DNA from: Azospirillum oryzae
GTDB taxonomy: Bacteria; Pseudomonadota; Alphaproteobacteria; Azospirillales; Azospirillaceae
NCBI RefSeq assembly: GCF_900177515.1
Contig: NZ_FXAK01000007.1
Coordinates: 1,472,501-1,536,500, forward strand
Reading direction: 5' to 3'
DNA: 64,000 nucleotides
Positions 1 to 7,914 of this stretch are shown in pieces. The notes beneath the pieces are model-generated. The model was not told the origin of the DNA. It worked only from the letters and a program-made list of their open reading frames with translations, and searched no databases. How positions within the stretch are numbered: position 1 is the first letter of the stretch; each line of letters begins with the position of its first letter. A program made the translations under genes and the position numbers.

Positions 1-528
1 CTGGAAGCCGCGCTTGCGCAGGTCCTGGATTTCCTTCTTGTACTCACCCTTGCGGCCGCGGACGAAGGGCGCCAGCAGCAGCAGGCGCGTGCCCTCCGGC
101 ATGGCCATGATGCGGTCGACCATCTGGCTGACCGTCTGGCTTTCGATCGGCAGGCCGGTGGCCGGCGAATAGGGGATGCCGACCCGCGCCCATAGCAAGC
201 GCATATAGTCGTAGATCTCCGTCACCGTGCCGACGGTGGAGCGCGGATTCTTCGAGGTTGTCTTCTGCTCGATGGAGATGGCCGGCGACAGCCCTTCGAT
301 CGAATCGACGTCCGGCTTCTGCATCAGCTCAAGGAACTGGCGCGCGTAGGCCGACAGGCTCTCCACATAGCGGCGCTGCCCCTCGGCATAGATGGTGTCG
401 AAGGCAAGCGACGACTTGCCCGACCCCGACAGGCCGGTGATGACGATCAGTTCGTCGCGCGGCAGATCCACATCGACGTTCTTCAGGTTGTGTTCCCGCG
501 CGCCGCGGACGCTGATGTACTTGTTCAT
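1..528 (-). CDS. uvrA: Excinuclease ABC subunit A, N-terminal part (runs off the window)
   Basis: UvrA is the ATPase that finds bulky DNA lesions and loads UvrB in nucleotide excision repair. The gene starts at 528 and reads leftward; about 176 codons are visible and the rest lies outside the window. The protein opens MNKYISVRGAREHNLKN, followed by the first Walker A site (ITGLSGSGKSS). The stretch from VESLSAYARQFLELMQKPDV through STVGTVTEIYDYMRLLW is characteristic of UvrA just after that site. The 160 nt upstream contain no GTTC-N7-GTTC or GAAC-N7-GAAC LexA-type box that I can see, so SOS control is not evident. Identification is certain; only the 5' end of the gene is present. Confidence 0.97.
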   Translation of the reverse strand, partial: MNKYISVRGAREHNLKNVDVDLPRDELIVITGLSGSGKSSLAFDTIYAEGQRRYVESLSAYARQFLELMQKPDVDSIEGLSPAISIEQKTTSKNPRSTVGTVTEIYDYMRLLWARVGIPYSPATGLPIESQTVSQMVDRIMAMPEGTRLLLLAPFVRGRKGEYKKEIQDLRKRGFQ

Positions 529-595
529 GGAGTGTTCTTTTACCCGAAGCCCATCCGGATGGAAAGCGGCAAGGCGCCGCGACGCATGACGAAAA

Positions 596-634
596 ACGGC
601 CGGCCGGAAAGCGGTGCTCCTTACGGCCGGCCGG
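596..634. terminator. GC-rich duplicated palindrome between uvrA and the CYTH/CHAD gene
   Basis: The 12-mer acggccggccgg occurs twice, at 596-607 and 623-634. Its core ccggccgg is self-complementary, so the two copies can pair with each other or each fold alone. It lies 54 nt past the stop of the CYTH/CHAD gene and 67 nt before uvrA. It probably works as a structured 3' end for the CYTH/CHAD transcript, but no clear T-tract follows on the minus strand. Confidence 0.35.
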
Positions 635-688
635 CTGACGATATATGCGCTCAGGCCCGCATTGCCACCGGCGCCCGGCGCGGGTCGG

Positions 689-2359
689 TCATGACCAGAA
701 GGGCGGCACCGCGCGGAAGCGCTTCCACAGGTCCGGCAGCGCCTTGCGCCGCTTGTCGGACTGGCGGTCGATCCAGGCGGCGACGGCGCCTACAGTCTGC
801 GGGTCCGCCCCGGTCAGCGAGCCCAGCATGCGGGCGCCGGTGACGGCGTCCTGGTCGGCGTCCAGCGCCGCCTGCAAGGGCTCCAGCGCCGCGAAGAAGG
901 GCAGGGTGGCGGCCTCCGGATAGAGTCCGCGGAAGACGTCGGCGGTGTAGCGCAGCGTCCGCAGCCGGCGGCGCAGCTTGTCGCGTCCCTTCGCATCCTC
1001 CGGCGGCTTCGCGGCCTTGCCGAGCTTCGCCATCCGCGTCGACAGCCAGCCGCCGGCCACCGTTGTCACCGGGGCCGACAGCGCGGCCCGGCGCTCGCCG
1101 TCGGCCTCCGACATCCAGCGGCCATGCTCCAGCCACGCGGCGAGCGCCAGCACCATGGTGGTGCAGCCCGGCGCCAGGATCGCCGCCACCGCCTCCCGCG
1201 CCGGCCCGGCGCCGGCAGTCCGGGCAAGTGTCGCCAGCCGTTCCAGCGCAGCGCGGTCGATGGCCGGCGCCGCCTTTGGATCGGCGAGAAGCGGGTCGAT
1301 GACGCCCGACATCAGCACGTCCCACCCGCGCGCCGGCCCCAGCCGCTTGGCCAGCGCACGGCTTTCCTCCACCAGCCGGTCGGCCTCGGGCGAGGCGACC
1401 AGCGGCGCGAAGAAGCGGTGTGCGATGCGCAGACGGCGCAAGGCAACACGCATGCGGTGCAGCCCCTCCACGTCGCCACCGGCCAGGGCACAGGATTCGT
1501 TGGCGAGGAACTGGCGCAACGCCTGCCGCAGGATGTGCCGGTAGGCCTCCGCCACCGTCGTCAGCGGCGACAGGCCGAGCGGTTCGGCCTCCACCGGCCC
1601 CGGCGCCTTGCCGGTGACCAGCCGCAGCCCGGCCTCCGCCTTGCTTTCGGTGCCGATGCGCATGGGGATGGCGGTCTGCAGGGTCAGCGCCAGATCGAAC
1701 AGGCTGGCGACCTTGCCGGCCTTCAATTCCAACTCCACCTCGCCGATGGGGAGCGAGTTGCCGCCGGCATAGATGGCGCCGTCATCCACCGCCAGTTCGA
1801 CCGCCGTCAATGGATCGGGGCGAAGCAGCAGGGTGGTGCGGCGGAAATCGGTGATGAACAGGCAATCCAACGCGTCGAGCGCCGCCGCCGGCACCAGACC
1901 GGCGACGGCGGGATCATTCAGCATGCCGGTGTCCACCGCCTCGCCGGCGACGATCCACTCCCATTCCCGCCGCACCGCCACGGCGGCGGAATCGCCGGGG
2001 CTGGCGCTGTTGACGGTCTTCAGGGCCTGGATGAAGCGGTCGCCCTCCTGCCGCACGCGCAGCGCCACGCCGTTCGCCGCCAGCTTCAGGTCGGGGGTGT
2101 CGAAATAGGCGGTGCGCAGCCGCTGCGTCACGGCCGGACCGTCGGCAAGCGCCTGCAGCGCCGGAAGGGCGGCGACCCGCGCCAGATCCGCCGACGCGGC
2201 GTGGAGCTTCAACTCCACCTCGCGGACGGCGGCGGGGGTGGAGGTCTGCGCATCGGGGAGTGCGGGCGGGCTGACGGGCGGAATGGCGGGTGGCAAGGGG
2301 CGGCATCCTCCCGTATCCGGCCGGAGCGGCCTGGCGGCCAATACAGCCTGGAATGACAA
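689..2359 (-). CDS. CYTH and CHAD domain-containing protein (inorganic triphosphatase family)
   Basis: This is a two-domain protein of about 556 residues. After a proline-rich leader, the CYTH domain begins near residue 47 with the ExExK motif REVELKL and runs to about 245. CYTH tunnels bind and hydrolyse triphosphates with a divalent metal. The second half (about 265-510) is a CHAD domain, a helical region rich in conserved basic residues such as GLHRMRVALRRLRIAHRFF. CHAD domains are known to bind polyphosphate. The gene sits 53 nt downstream of the SixA-like gene and next to divergent ppk-ppx, so a role in polyphosphate binding or tripolyphosphate breakdown is a good inference. The first 40 residues look poorly conserved, so the true start may be somewhat downstream. 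Confidence 0.88.
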   Translation of the reverse strand: MSFQAVLAARPLRPDTGGCRPLPPAIPPVSPPALPDAQTSTPAAVREVELKLHAASADLARVAALPALQALADGPAVTQRLRTAYFDTPDLKLAANGVALRVRQEGDRFIQALKTVNSASPGDSAAVAVRREWEWIVAGEAVDTGMLNDPAVAGLVPAAALDALDCLFITDFRRTTLLLRPDPLTAVELAVDDGAIYAGGNSLPIGEVELELKAGKVASLFDLALTLQTAIPMRIGTESKAEAGLRLVTGKAPGPVEAEPLGLSPLTTVAEAYRHILRQALRQFLANESCALAGGDVEGLHRMRVALRRLRIAHRFFAPLVASPEADRLVEESRALAKRLGPARGWDVLMSGVIDPLLADPKAAPAIDRAALERLATLARTAGAGPAREAVAAILAPGCTTMVLALAAWLEHGRWMSEADGERRAALSAPVTTVAGGWLSTRMAKLGKAAKPPEDAKGRDKLRRRLRTLRYTADVFRGLYPEAATLPFFAALEPLQAALDADQDAVTGARMLGSLTGADPQTVGAVAAWIDRQSDKRRKALPDLWKRFRAVPPFWS

Positions 2360-2412
2360 ACGGCCTGGAATGACTCAGGTGGTTCCGTGGATACCCCAAC
2401 CGCCGCCGCAGG

Positions 2413-2931
2413 TTAAGAGAGTTTACGCGGCTGCACAAAATCCGCCAGCCGCCCGGCCCCCAGTTCCAGGTCGGCCCAATGCAGCGTTTCGAACACCAGG
2501 ACGGCGCAGGCGCCGGTCGGGAACTTGTCGGCCAGCGCATGGCGCAGCCCATGGTCGCCGCTGCCCGTCAGGGCGTTCGCCAGCTCGTGCAGGTCCGGAT
2601 TGTGCGCCACCAGCATCAGGCCGGTCGCCGAATCCGGCGCGTCGCGCAGTCGTTCCAGCAGCGTGCGGGCGCCGCACAGGTACAGTCCCCGCTCATGCTC
2701 CACCGGCGGGAAGGGCGCCCCGATGGCCGCCATCACCCGCTTGCGCGTCTCCACCGCCCGCACCGCCGTCGAACACAGGACGAGGTCGATGTGGGCGTGA
2801 TGCTTGGCCAGATAGCCGCCGACGAGGGTGGCCGCCTTCTCGCCGCGGGCGTTCAGCGGCCGGTCGTGGTCGCCCAGAGACGGATCGTCCCAGGAGGATT
2901 TGGCGTGGCGCAGCAGGAACAGCGTCTTCAT
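2413..2931 (-). CDS. sixA: SixA-like histidine phosphatase
   Basis: A 172-residue member of the histidine phosphatase (phosphoglycerate mutase-like) superfamily. The catalytic histidine lies in the N-terminal motif LFLLRHAKSSW, and the second conserved histidine in LMLVAHNPDLHELA. SixA enzymes remove phosphate from histidine phosphotransfer domains or from small phosphorylated compounds; the substrate here cannot be read from sequence. It is the first gene of a minus-strand pair with the CYTH/CHAD gene and diverges from ppk across a 163-nt gap that must hold promoters for both. The start at MKTLFLLRHA places the motif at the usual distance from the N-terminus. Confidence 0.85.
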   Translation of the reverse strand: MKTLFLLRHAKSSWDDPSLGDHDRPLNARGEKAATLVGGYLAKHHAHIDLVLCSTAVRAVETRKRVMAAIGAPFPPVEHERGLYLCGARTLLERLRDAPDSATGLMLVAHNPDLHELANALTGSGDHGLRHALADKFPTGACAVLVFETLHWADLELGAGRLADFVQPRKLS

Positions 2932-3094
2932 GGCGGCAATCGGTCGCGGCAGGGAATGGGAAGGGGGAGGGGAGGTCGCAGCCTATAGCCAAATGGGAGT
3001 CCTGAAACCGTAACGCATATGGGATACTCTGTCTGCCCACCATATAACCGTCGTCGGCACCGCTGATAAGGCAGGCGCCGGCGTCCAGGGTTTC

Positions 3095-5260
3095 ATGATT
3101 TCAGAGGTCGACGTGACGCAACTCCAGGAACTCGATTCGGTCGGTATCGAGCCAAACGCTCCGGAACGCTTCATCAATCGGGAGCTGTCGTGGCTGGCCT
3201 TCAACCAGCGCGTCCTGGACGAGGCGGCCAATCCCAATCACCCGCTTCTGGAGCGGCTGCGCTTCCTGTCGATCTCCGCCAGCAACCTCGACGAATTCTA
3301 CATGGTCCGCGTCGCCGGCCTGAAAGGGCAGGTGGCCGCCGGCGTGAAGGCGCCGAGCCCGGAGAATCTGACCCCCGCCCAGCAGCTGGCCGCGGTGAAG
3401 CAGCGCATCTCCCTGCTGATGGACAGCCAGCAGACGATGTGGCGCACGCTGAAGGGCGAGCTGCGGGAGGCCGGAATCGCCGTGGTCGATCCCAAGGACC
3501 TGAGCGAAGGCGAGCTGGACTGGCTGGAAGCGAAGTTCCTGGACGACATCTTCCCGATCCTGACCCCAATCGCCGTCGATCCCGCCCACCCCTTCCCGTT
3601 CCTGCCCAATCTCGGATTCTCGCTGGCGCTGCAGCTGCATGACCCGGTCAAGGGCCGGCACATCGACGCCCTGGTGCCGCTGCCCTCGCAGCTGGAGCGG
3701 TTCCTGCGCCTGCCCGGCTCCGACATCCGCTTCCTGCAGCTGGAAAAGGTGGTGATGCAGTTCATCGACCGCCTGTTCCCTCCGTTCCAGGTCAAGGCGC
3801 ACGGCGTCTTCCGCGTCCTGCGCGACAGCGAGATCGAAATCGAGGAAGAGGCCGAAGACCTCGTCCGCACCTTCGAAAGCGCGCTGAAGCGCCGCCGCCG
3901 CGGCAGCGTCATCCGGCTCGCCACCGACAGCGGCATGGCGGCCGACCTGCGCGATTTCCTGCGCCACGAGCTGAACGTCGCCTCGGACGACGTCTTCATC
4001 CTGGACGGGCTGATCGGCCTGACCGACACCAAGCAGCTGATCGTCGACGAACGGCCGGATCTGGTCTTCCGCCCGTTCAACGCCCGCTTCCCCGAACGGA
4101 TCCGCGATTTCGGCGGCGACTGCTTCGCGGCGATCCGCCACAAGGACATCGTCGTCCATCACCCCTACGAATCCTTCGACGTGGTGGTGCAGTTCATCCG
4201 GCAGGCGGCCCGCGACCCGCAGGTGGTGGCGATCAAGCAGACGCTCTACCGCACCAGCAAGGACAGCCCGATCGTCGCCGCCCTGATCGAGGCGGCGGAG
4301 GCCGGCAAGTCGGTGACCGCGCTGGTCGAGCTGAAGGCCCGCTTCGACGAGGAGGCGAATATCCGCTGGGCGCGCGACCTCGAACGCGCCGGCGCCCAGG
4401 TGGTCTACGGCTTCGTCGACCTGAAGACCCACGCCAAGGTGTCGCTGGTGGTGCGGCGCGAGAAGAAGGCGCTGCGCAGCTACGTCCATTTCGGCACCGG
4501 CAACTACCACCCGATCACGGCGAAGGTCTACACCGACCTGTCATTCTTCACCTGCGACCCGGCGCTGTGCCACGACGCCGCGGTCATGTTCAACTTCATG
4601 ACCGGCTACGCGACGCCGAAGGTGCTGGAGAAGATCGCCATCGCGCCGATCACGCTGCGCCAGCGCCTGTCCGACCTGATCGAGGCGGAAATCGCCCATG
4701 CCGCCGCCGGCCGGCCGGCGTCGATCTGGGTGAAGCTGAATTCGCTGGTCGATCCGGTCATCATCGACAAGCTCTACAAGGCGTCGCAGGCCGGGGTGCA
4801 GATCGACATGATCATCCGCGGCATCTGCTGCCTGCGGCCGGGCGTGAAGGGGCTGTCGGAGAATATCCGGGTGCGCAGCATCGTCGGCCGCTTCCTGGAA
4901 CATGGCCGCGTCATCTGCTTCGGCAACGGCCATGGCCTGCCCAGCAACCAGGCCAAGGTGTTCATCTCCTCGGCCGACTGGATGACCCGCAACCTGGACC
5001 GCCGCATCGAAACGCTGGTTCCCATCGAGAACCCGACGGTGCATGAACAGGTGCTCGACCAGATCATGGTCGCCAACATGAAGGATGACGCAAGCACCTG
5101 GAAGCTGGGCCCCGATGGCGTGTACCATCGGATCAAGGCTGGCCCGGACGCGTTCAGCGCCCATAATTACTTCATGACCAACCCCAGCCTGTCCGGCCGG
5201 GGCAGCGCGCTCAGCAGCAAGCGCACGCCGCCGCGGCTTATGCTGCACGCGGTGTCCTGA
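3095..5260 (+). CDS. ppk1: Polyphosphate kinase 1
   Basis: Ppk1 reversibly polymerises the gamma phosphate of ATP into polyphosphate. At 721 residues it has full family length. The N-terminal domain shows RFINRELSWLAFNQRVLDEA and SNLDEFYMVRV. The catalytic half shows the histidine of THAKVSLVV (about residue 446), which becomes phosphorylated, and FGTGNYHP just after it. The C-terminal phospholipase-D-like part carries HGRVICFGNGHG and FISSADWMTRNLDRRIE. ppx follows 23 nt downstream, a standard ppk-ppx operon for synthesis and breakdown of polyphosphate. A GTG at VTQLQELDS is a possible later start, but the reported ATG is acceptable. Confidence 0.97.
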   Translation: MISEVDVTQLQELDSVGIEPNAPERFINRELSWLAFNQRVLDEAANPNHPLLERLRFLSISASNLDEFYMVRVAGLKGQVAAGVKAPSPENLTPAQQLAAVKQRISLLMDSQQTMWRTLKGELREAGIAVVDPKDLSEGELDWLEAKFLDDIFPILTPIAVDPAHPFPFLPNLGFSLALQLHDPVKGRHIDALVPLPSQLERFLRLPGSDIRFLQLEKVVMQFIDRLFPPFQVKAHGVFRVLRDSEIEIEEEAEDLVRTFESALKRRRRGSVIRLATDSGMAADLRDFLRHELNVASDDVFILDGLIGLTDTKQLIVDERPDLVFRPFNARFPERIRDFGGDCFAAIRHKDIVVHHPYESFDVVVQFIRQAARDPQVVAIKQTLYRTSKDSPIVAALIEAAEAGKSVTALVELKARFDEEANIRWARDLERAGAQVVYGFVDLKTHAKVSLVVRREKKALRSYVHFGTGNYHPITAKVYTDLSFFTCDPALCHDAAVMFNFMTGYATPKVLEKIAIAPITLRQRLSDLIEAEIAHAAAGRPASIWVKLNSLVDPVIIDKLYKASQAGVQIDMIIRGICCLRPGVKGLSENIRVRSIVGRFLEHGRVICFGNGHGLPSNQAKVFISSADWMTRNLDRRIETLVPIENPTVHEQVLDQIMVANMKDDASTWKLGPDGVYHRIKAGPDAFSAHNYFMTNPSLSGRGSALSSKRTPPRLMLHAVS

Positions 5261-5283
5261 GGGCGGGTGACGGGAGCGAGAGT

Positions 5284-6852
5284 ATGAGCAAGGACAAACG
5301 TGCGGCCGCCATCCCGGGCGACGTCGGGCAGGCGGGCGCCGGGGGATTCGGCATGGCTGCCGCCCCCGATCAAGCCGGCGAGCGCGTCGGCGTGATCGAC
5401 ATCGGTTCCAACTCGATCCGTCTGGTCGTCTATGACGGGCTGACCCGGTCGCCGCTTGCGCTGTTCAACGAGAAGGTGCTGTGCGGCCTCGGTTGCGGTG
5501 TCGAGAAGTCCGGCGTGCTGAACCCCGACGGCGTCGCCCAGGGGCTGGTGGCGCTGGAACGCTTCGCCACGCTGGCCCGGGGCATGCGTGTCGGCCGGCT
5601 GGACGTGATCGCCACCGCGGCCATGCGCGACGCCCGCGATGGTGCGGCCTTCGTCGATGCCATCCGCCGCCGCGCCGGCCTGGCCGTCCGCGTCATCAGC
5701 GGCGAGGAGGAGGCGCGGCTGTCGGCCATGGGCGTGCTGTCCGGCACCCCCGGCGCCGACGGCCTTGTCGGCGACCTCGGCGGCGGCAGCCTGGAACTGG
5801 TGACGCTCGACCGCGGCGTGATCGGCAAGCAGGTGACGCTGCCGCTTGGGCCCTTGCGGCTGATGGAGGTCGGCCCGGCCAAGGGCGGCCCGGCCAAGCT
5901 GATCGACCAGCATCTGGAATCGCTGCCCTGGTTGTCGGCGATGAAGGGGCGGCCCTTCTACCCGGTCGGCGGAAGCTGGCGCGCCATCGCCAAGCTGCAT
6001 ATGGAGCAGTCCGGCCACCCCCTGCACATCATCCACCACTACACCATCCCGGCGGCCGACGCGCGCGAGTTCACCGGTCTGATCGGCCGGCAAAGCCGTT
6101 CGTCGCTGGAAAAGATGGCGGGGTCGCGCCGCCGGCTCGACACGCTGCCCTTGGCCGGGCTGGTGCTGGAACGGCTGCTGCGCATCGCCCAGCCGTCGAA
6201 GCTGGTCTTCTCCGCCTATGGCCTGCGCGAGGGGCATCTCTATTCTCTGCTCTCGCCGGAGGGACAGCGCGAGGATCCGCTGATGGCGTCGGCCGCCGAT
6301 TGGGCGCGGCGCTTCGTGCGGATGGGCGACCCGGCACTGCTGATGTCCTGGACCGCCGGACTTTTCGCCGGGGAGGACGACAACGCCATCCGCCTGCGCC
6401 ACGCCGCCTGCCTGTTGAGCGACGTCGGCTGGGCCGACCATCCGGATTACCGGGCGGAGCATGCCTTCCTGCGCGTGCTGCGCTATCCGTTCCCGGCGCT
6501 GGACCATGACGAACGGGCGTTCCTGGCGCTCGCCGCCCATGCCCGCTATTCCGGCACCATCGACGTGCCGCTGACCGCGCCGGTGCGGACACTGTTGACC
6601 GAAGGGCAGGGCATGAAGGCGCTGGTGCTGGGTCTGGCGCTCCGCCTCGCCCATACGCTGTCCGGTGGCGCCACGGCGCTGCTGGAGCGCACCAGCCTGA
6701 AGGTCGGCGACGGCCGGGTGGTGCTGACCCTGCCCGACGACGGCAGCGTCCCGTCGGGCGAAGCGGTCCAGCGCCGGATCGATGCGCTCGCCAAGGCGAT
6801 GAATCTCAAGGGCGACGTGGTCCAGCCGTTGCGTCCGCAGGCGGCGGAGTAG
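5284..6852 (+). CDS. ppx: Exopolyphosphatase (Ppx/GppA family)
   Basis: A 522-residue Ppx/GppA phosphatase of the sugar kinase/actin/Hsp70 fold. The phosphate-1 loop is VGVIDIGSNSIRLVVYDG (near residue 36) and the second glycine-rich loop is LVGDLGGGSLELV. A helical C-terminal HD-like half follows (AACLLSDVGWADHPDYR), typical of the long Ppx form. It removes terminal phosphates from polyphosphate, and related enzymes also hydrolyse pppGpp to ppGpp. It is cotranscribed with ppk1 23 nt upstream. The first 30 residues are low complexity, so initiation could be at a later codon. Confidence 0.94.
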   Translation: MSKDKRAAAIPGDVGQAGAGGFGMAAAPDQAGERVGVIDIGSNSIRLVVYDGLTRSPLALFNEKVLCGLGCGVEKSGVLNPDGVAQGLVALERFATLARGMRVGRLDVIATAAMRDARDGAAFVDAIRRRAGLAVRVISGEEEARLSAMGVLSGTPGADGLVGDLGGGSLELVTLDRGVIGKQVTLPLGPLRLMEVGPAKGGPAKLIDQHLESLPWLSAMKGRPFYPVGGSWRAIAKLHMEQSGHPLHIIHHYTIPAADAREFTGLIGRQSRSSLEKMAGSRRRLDTLPLAGLVLERLLRIAQPSKLVFSAYGLREGHLYSLLSPEGQREDPLMASAADWARRFVRMGDPALLMSWTAGLFAGEDDNAIRLRHAACLLSDVGWADHPDYRAEHAFLRVLRYPFPALDHDERAFLALAAHARYSGTIDVPLTAPVRTLLTEGQGMKALVLGLALRLAHTLSGGATALLERTSLKVGDGRVVLTLPDDGSVPSGEAVQRRIDALAKAMNLKGDVVQPLRPQAAE

Positions 6853-6864
6853 AGCAGGGCAGGT

Positions 6865-6895
6865 GGGCCGCCCGTCGATGAAGGGCGGGCGGCCC
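6865..6895. terminator. Strong hairpin between convergent ppx and SDR genes
   Basis: A perfect 10-bp inverted repeat (gggccgcccg at 6865-6874, cgggcggccc at 6886-6895) with an 11-nt loop lies 12 nt past the ppx stop and 7 nt before the end of the convergent SDR gene. It probably serves both transcripts. There is no T-tract on either side. Confidence 0.6.
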
Positions 6896-6902
6896 TACCC
6901 CG

Positions 6903-7667
6903 TCAGGTTCGGGTGATCGACACGCCGCCGTCGACCAGCAGCGTAGTTCCCGTGGTGAAGCTGGACATGCCGGACGCCAGATAGAGCGCCGACTGCGCGA
7001 TTTCACGCGGCGTAGCGAGACGTTTCAGCGCATGAAGACCCTGGACGAAGGCCAAAGCCTCCGGCGTGTTCGACACGGCACGTCCCATCGGGGTGTCGGT
7101 CCCGCCCGGCAGCAGGGCGTTGGCCCGGATGCCCTGCGGGCCGTATTCAGCTGCAATCACCTGCGTCAGCCCGATCAGCCCGGCCTTGCTCGCCGCATAG
7201 GCTGCCATCCCGGGGAAGCCGACGGTGTGACCGACGAAGGTCGAGGTGAAGATCAGCGATCCGCCGCCACGGGTAAGCATCGCGGGAATCTGGTGCTTGG
7301 CGGCATGGAAGGCGCTGGTCAGGTTGGTGGCGATCACCTCATGCCACATCTCCGCCGTCATCTCCGGAATCGACACCATTGCGCCGGTCGTTCCGGCATT
7401 GTTGAAGGCGACATCCAAGCCGCCGAACTGCCGGGTGGCGACCTCCACGGCTTCGCGCGCGGTTTCCGCCTCCGCCACGTTACCGGCCACGGCGACGGCA
7501 TCGCCGCCATTGCCGCTGATCTCATCGGCCAACCGTTCCAGTTCGTCGCGCCGCCGGGCCACGAGCACGAGTTTCGCGCCATGTTCGGCGAACAACAGCG
7601 CCGCCTCGCGCCCGATCCCGGAACTGGCGCCCGTAACGATTGCAATCTTTCCATCAAGCTGTCTCAT
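6903..7667 (-). CDS. Short-chain dehydrogenase/reductase (SDR) family oxidoreductase
   Basis: A classical SDR of about 254 residues using NAD(P)H. The cofactor motif is TGASSGIGREA near the N-terminus, NNAG lies mid-domain, and the catalytic Tyr and Lys are in YAASKAG. The C-terminus (ASGMSSFTTGTTLLVDGG) is typical of the glucose-dehydrogenase/FabG-like subgroup. The substrate cannot be assigned. A start at 7667 is preferred over the ATG at 7673 because the ggaga ribosome-binding sequence is correctly spaced only for 7667. The gene stands alone, convergent with ppx, with an unusually AT-rich upstream region. Confidence 0.85.
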   Translation of the reverse strand: MRQLDGKIAIVTGASSGIGREAALLFAEHGAKLVLVARRRDELERLADEISGNGGDAVAVAGNVAEAETAREAVEVATRQFGGLDVAFNNAGTTGAMVSIPEMTAEMWHEVIATNLTSAFHAAKHQIPAMLTRGGGSLIFTSTFVGHTVGFPGMAAYAASKAGLIGLTQVIAAEYGPQGIRANALLPGGTDTPMGRAVSNTPEALAFVQGLHALKRLATPREIAQSALYLASGMSSFTTGTTLLVDGGVSITRT

Positions 7668-7829
7668 GGCCATTCTCCATTGCAGTGAACGGCCCGATGG
7701 TCGCGAATACGGCTCGGTCCCGGCTATCCGGTGCTTGCTTTCGAATTCGCAAGGTCCGAGCGCCCTATCACCAATTCAATTTCCATAACCTTCCTTATGT
7801 GTTTTATCTGTGTAGGCGCAAAGCTAAAA

Positions 7830-7861
7830 TGTCAGTCCAGCGCAACATAGAAGTGTCAGTC
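7830..7861. promoter_or_regulatory. AT-rich SDR upstream region with an 8-bp direct repeat
   Basis: The gap 7668-7914 is clearly richer in A and T than its surroundings and should hold the promoter of the minus-strand SDR gene. Within it, tgtcagtc is repeated at 7830-7837 and 7854-7861, 24 bp apart, about two helical turns. This could be a regulator binding site. A 36-codon plus-strand frame (7829-7939) overlaps the repeats and the end of the CCA gene and shows no recognisable family, so I did not call it as a gene. Confidence 0.2.
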
Positions 7862-7914
7862 TTCCATCCGGTTTTCGACGTCCGCGAGGCTGCCTATCTG
7901 GAGCACTGCCGCCG

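Noticed and set aside
529..688. LexA box upstream of uvrA
   Set aside because: Only a single gttc is present near 534. No second half site occurs at the spacing needed for alphaproteobacterial LexA.
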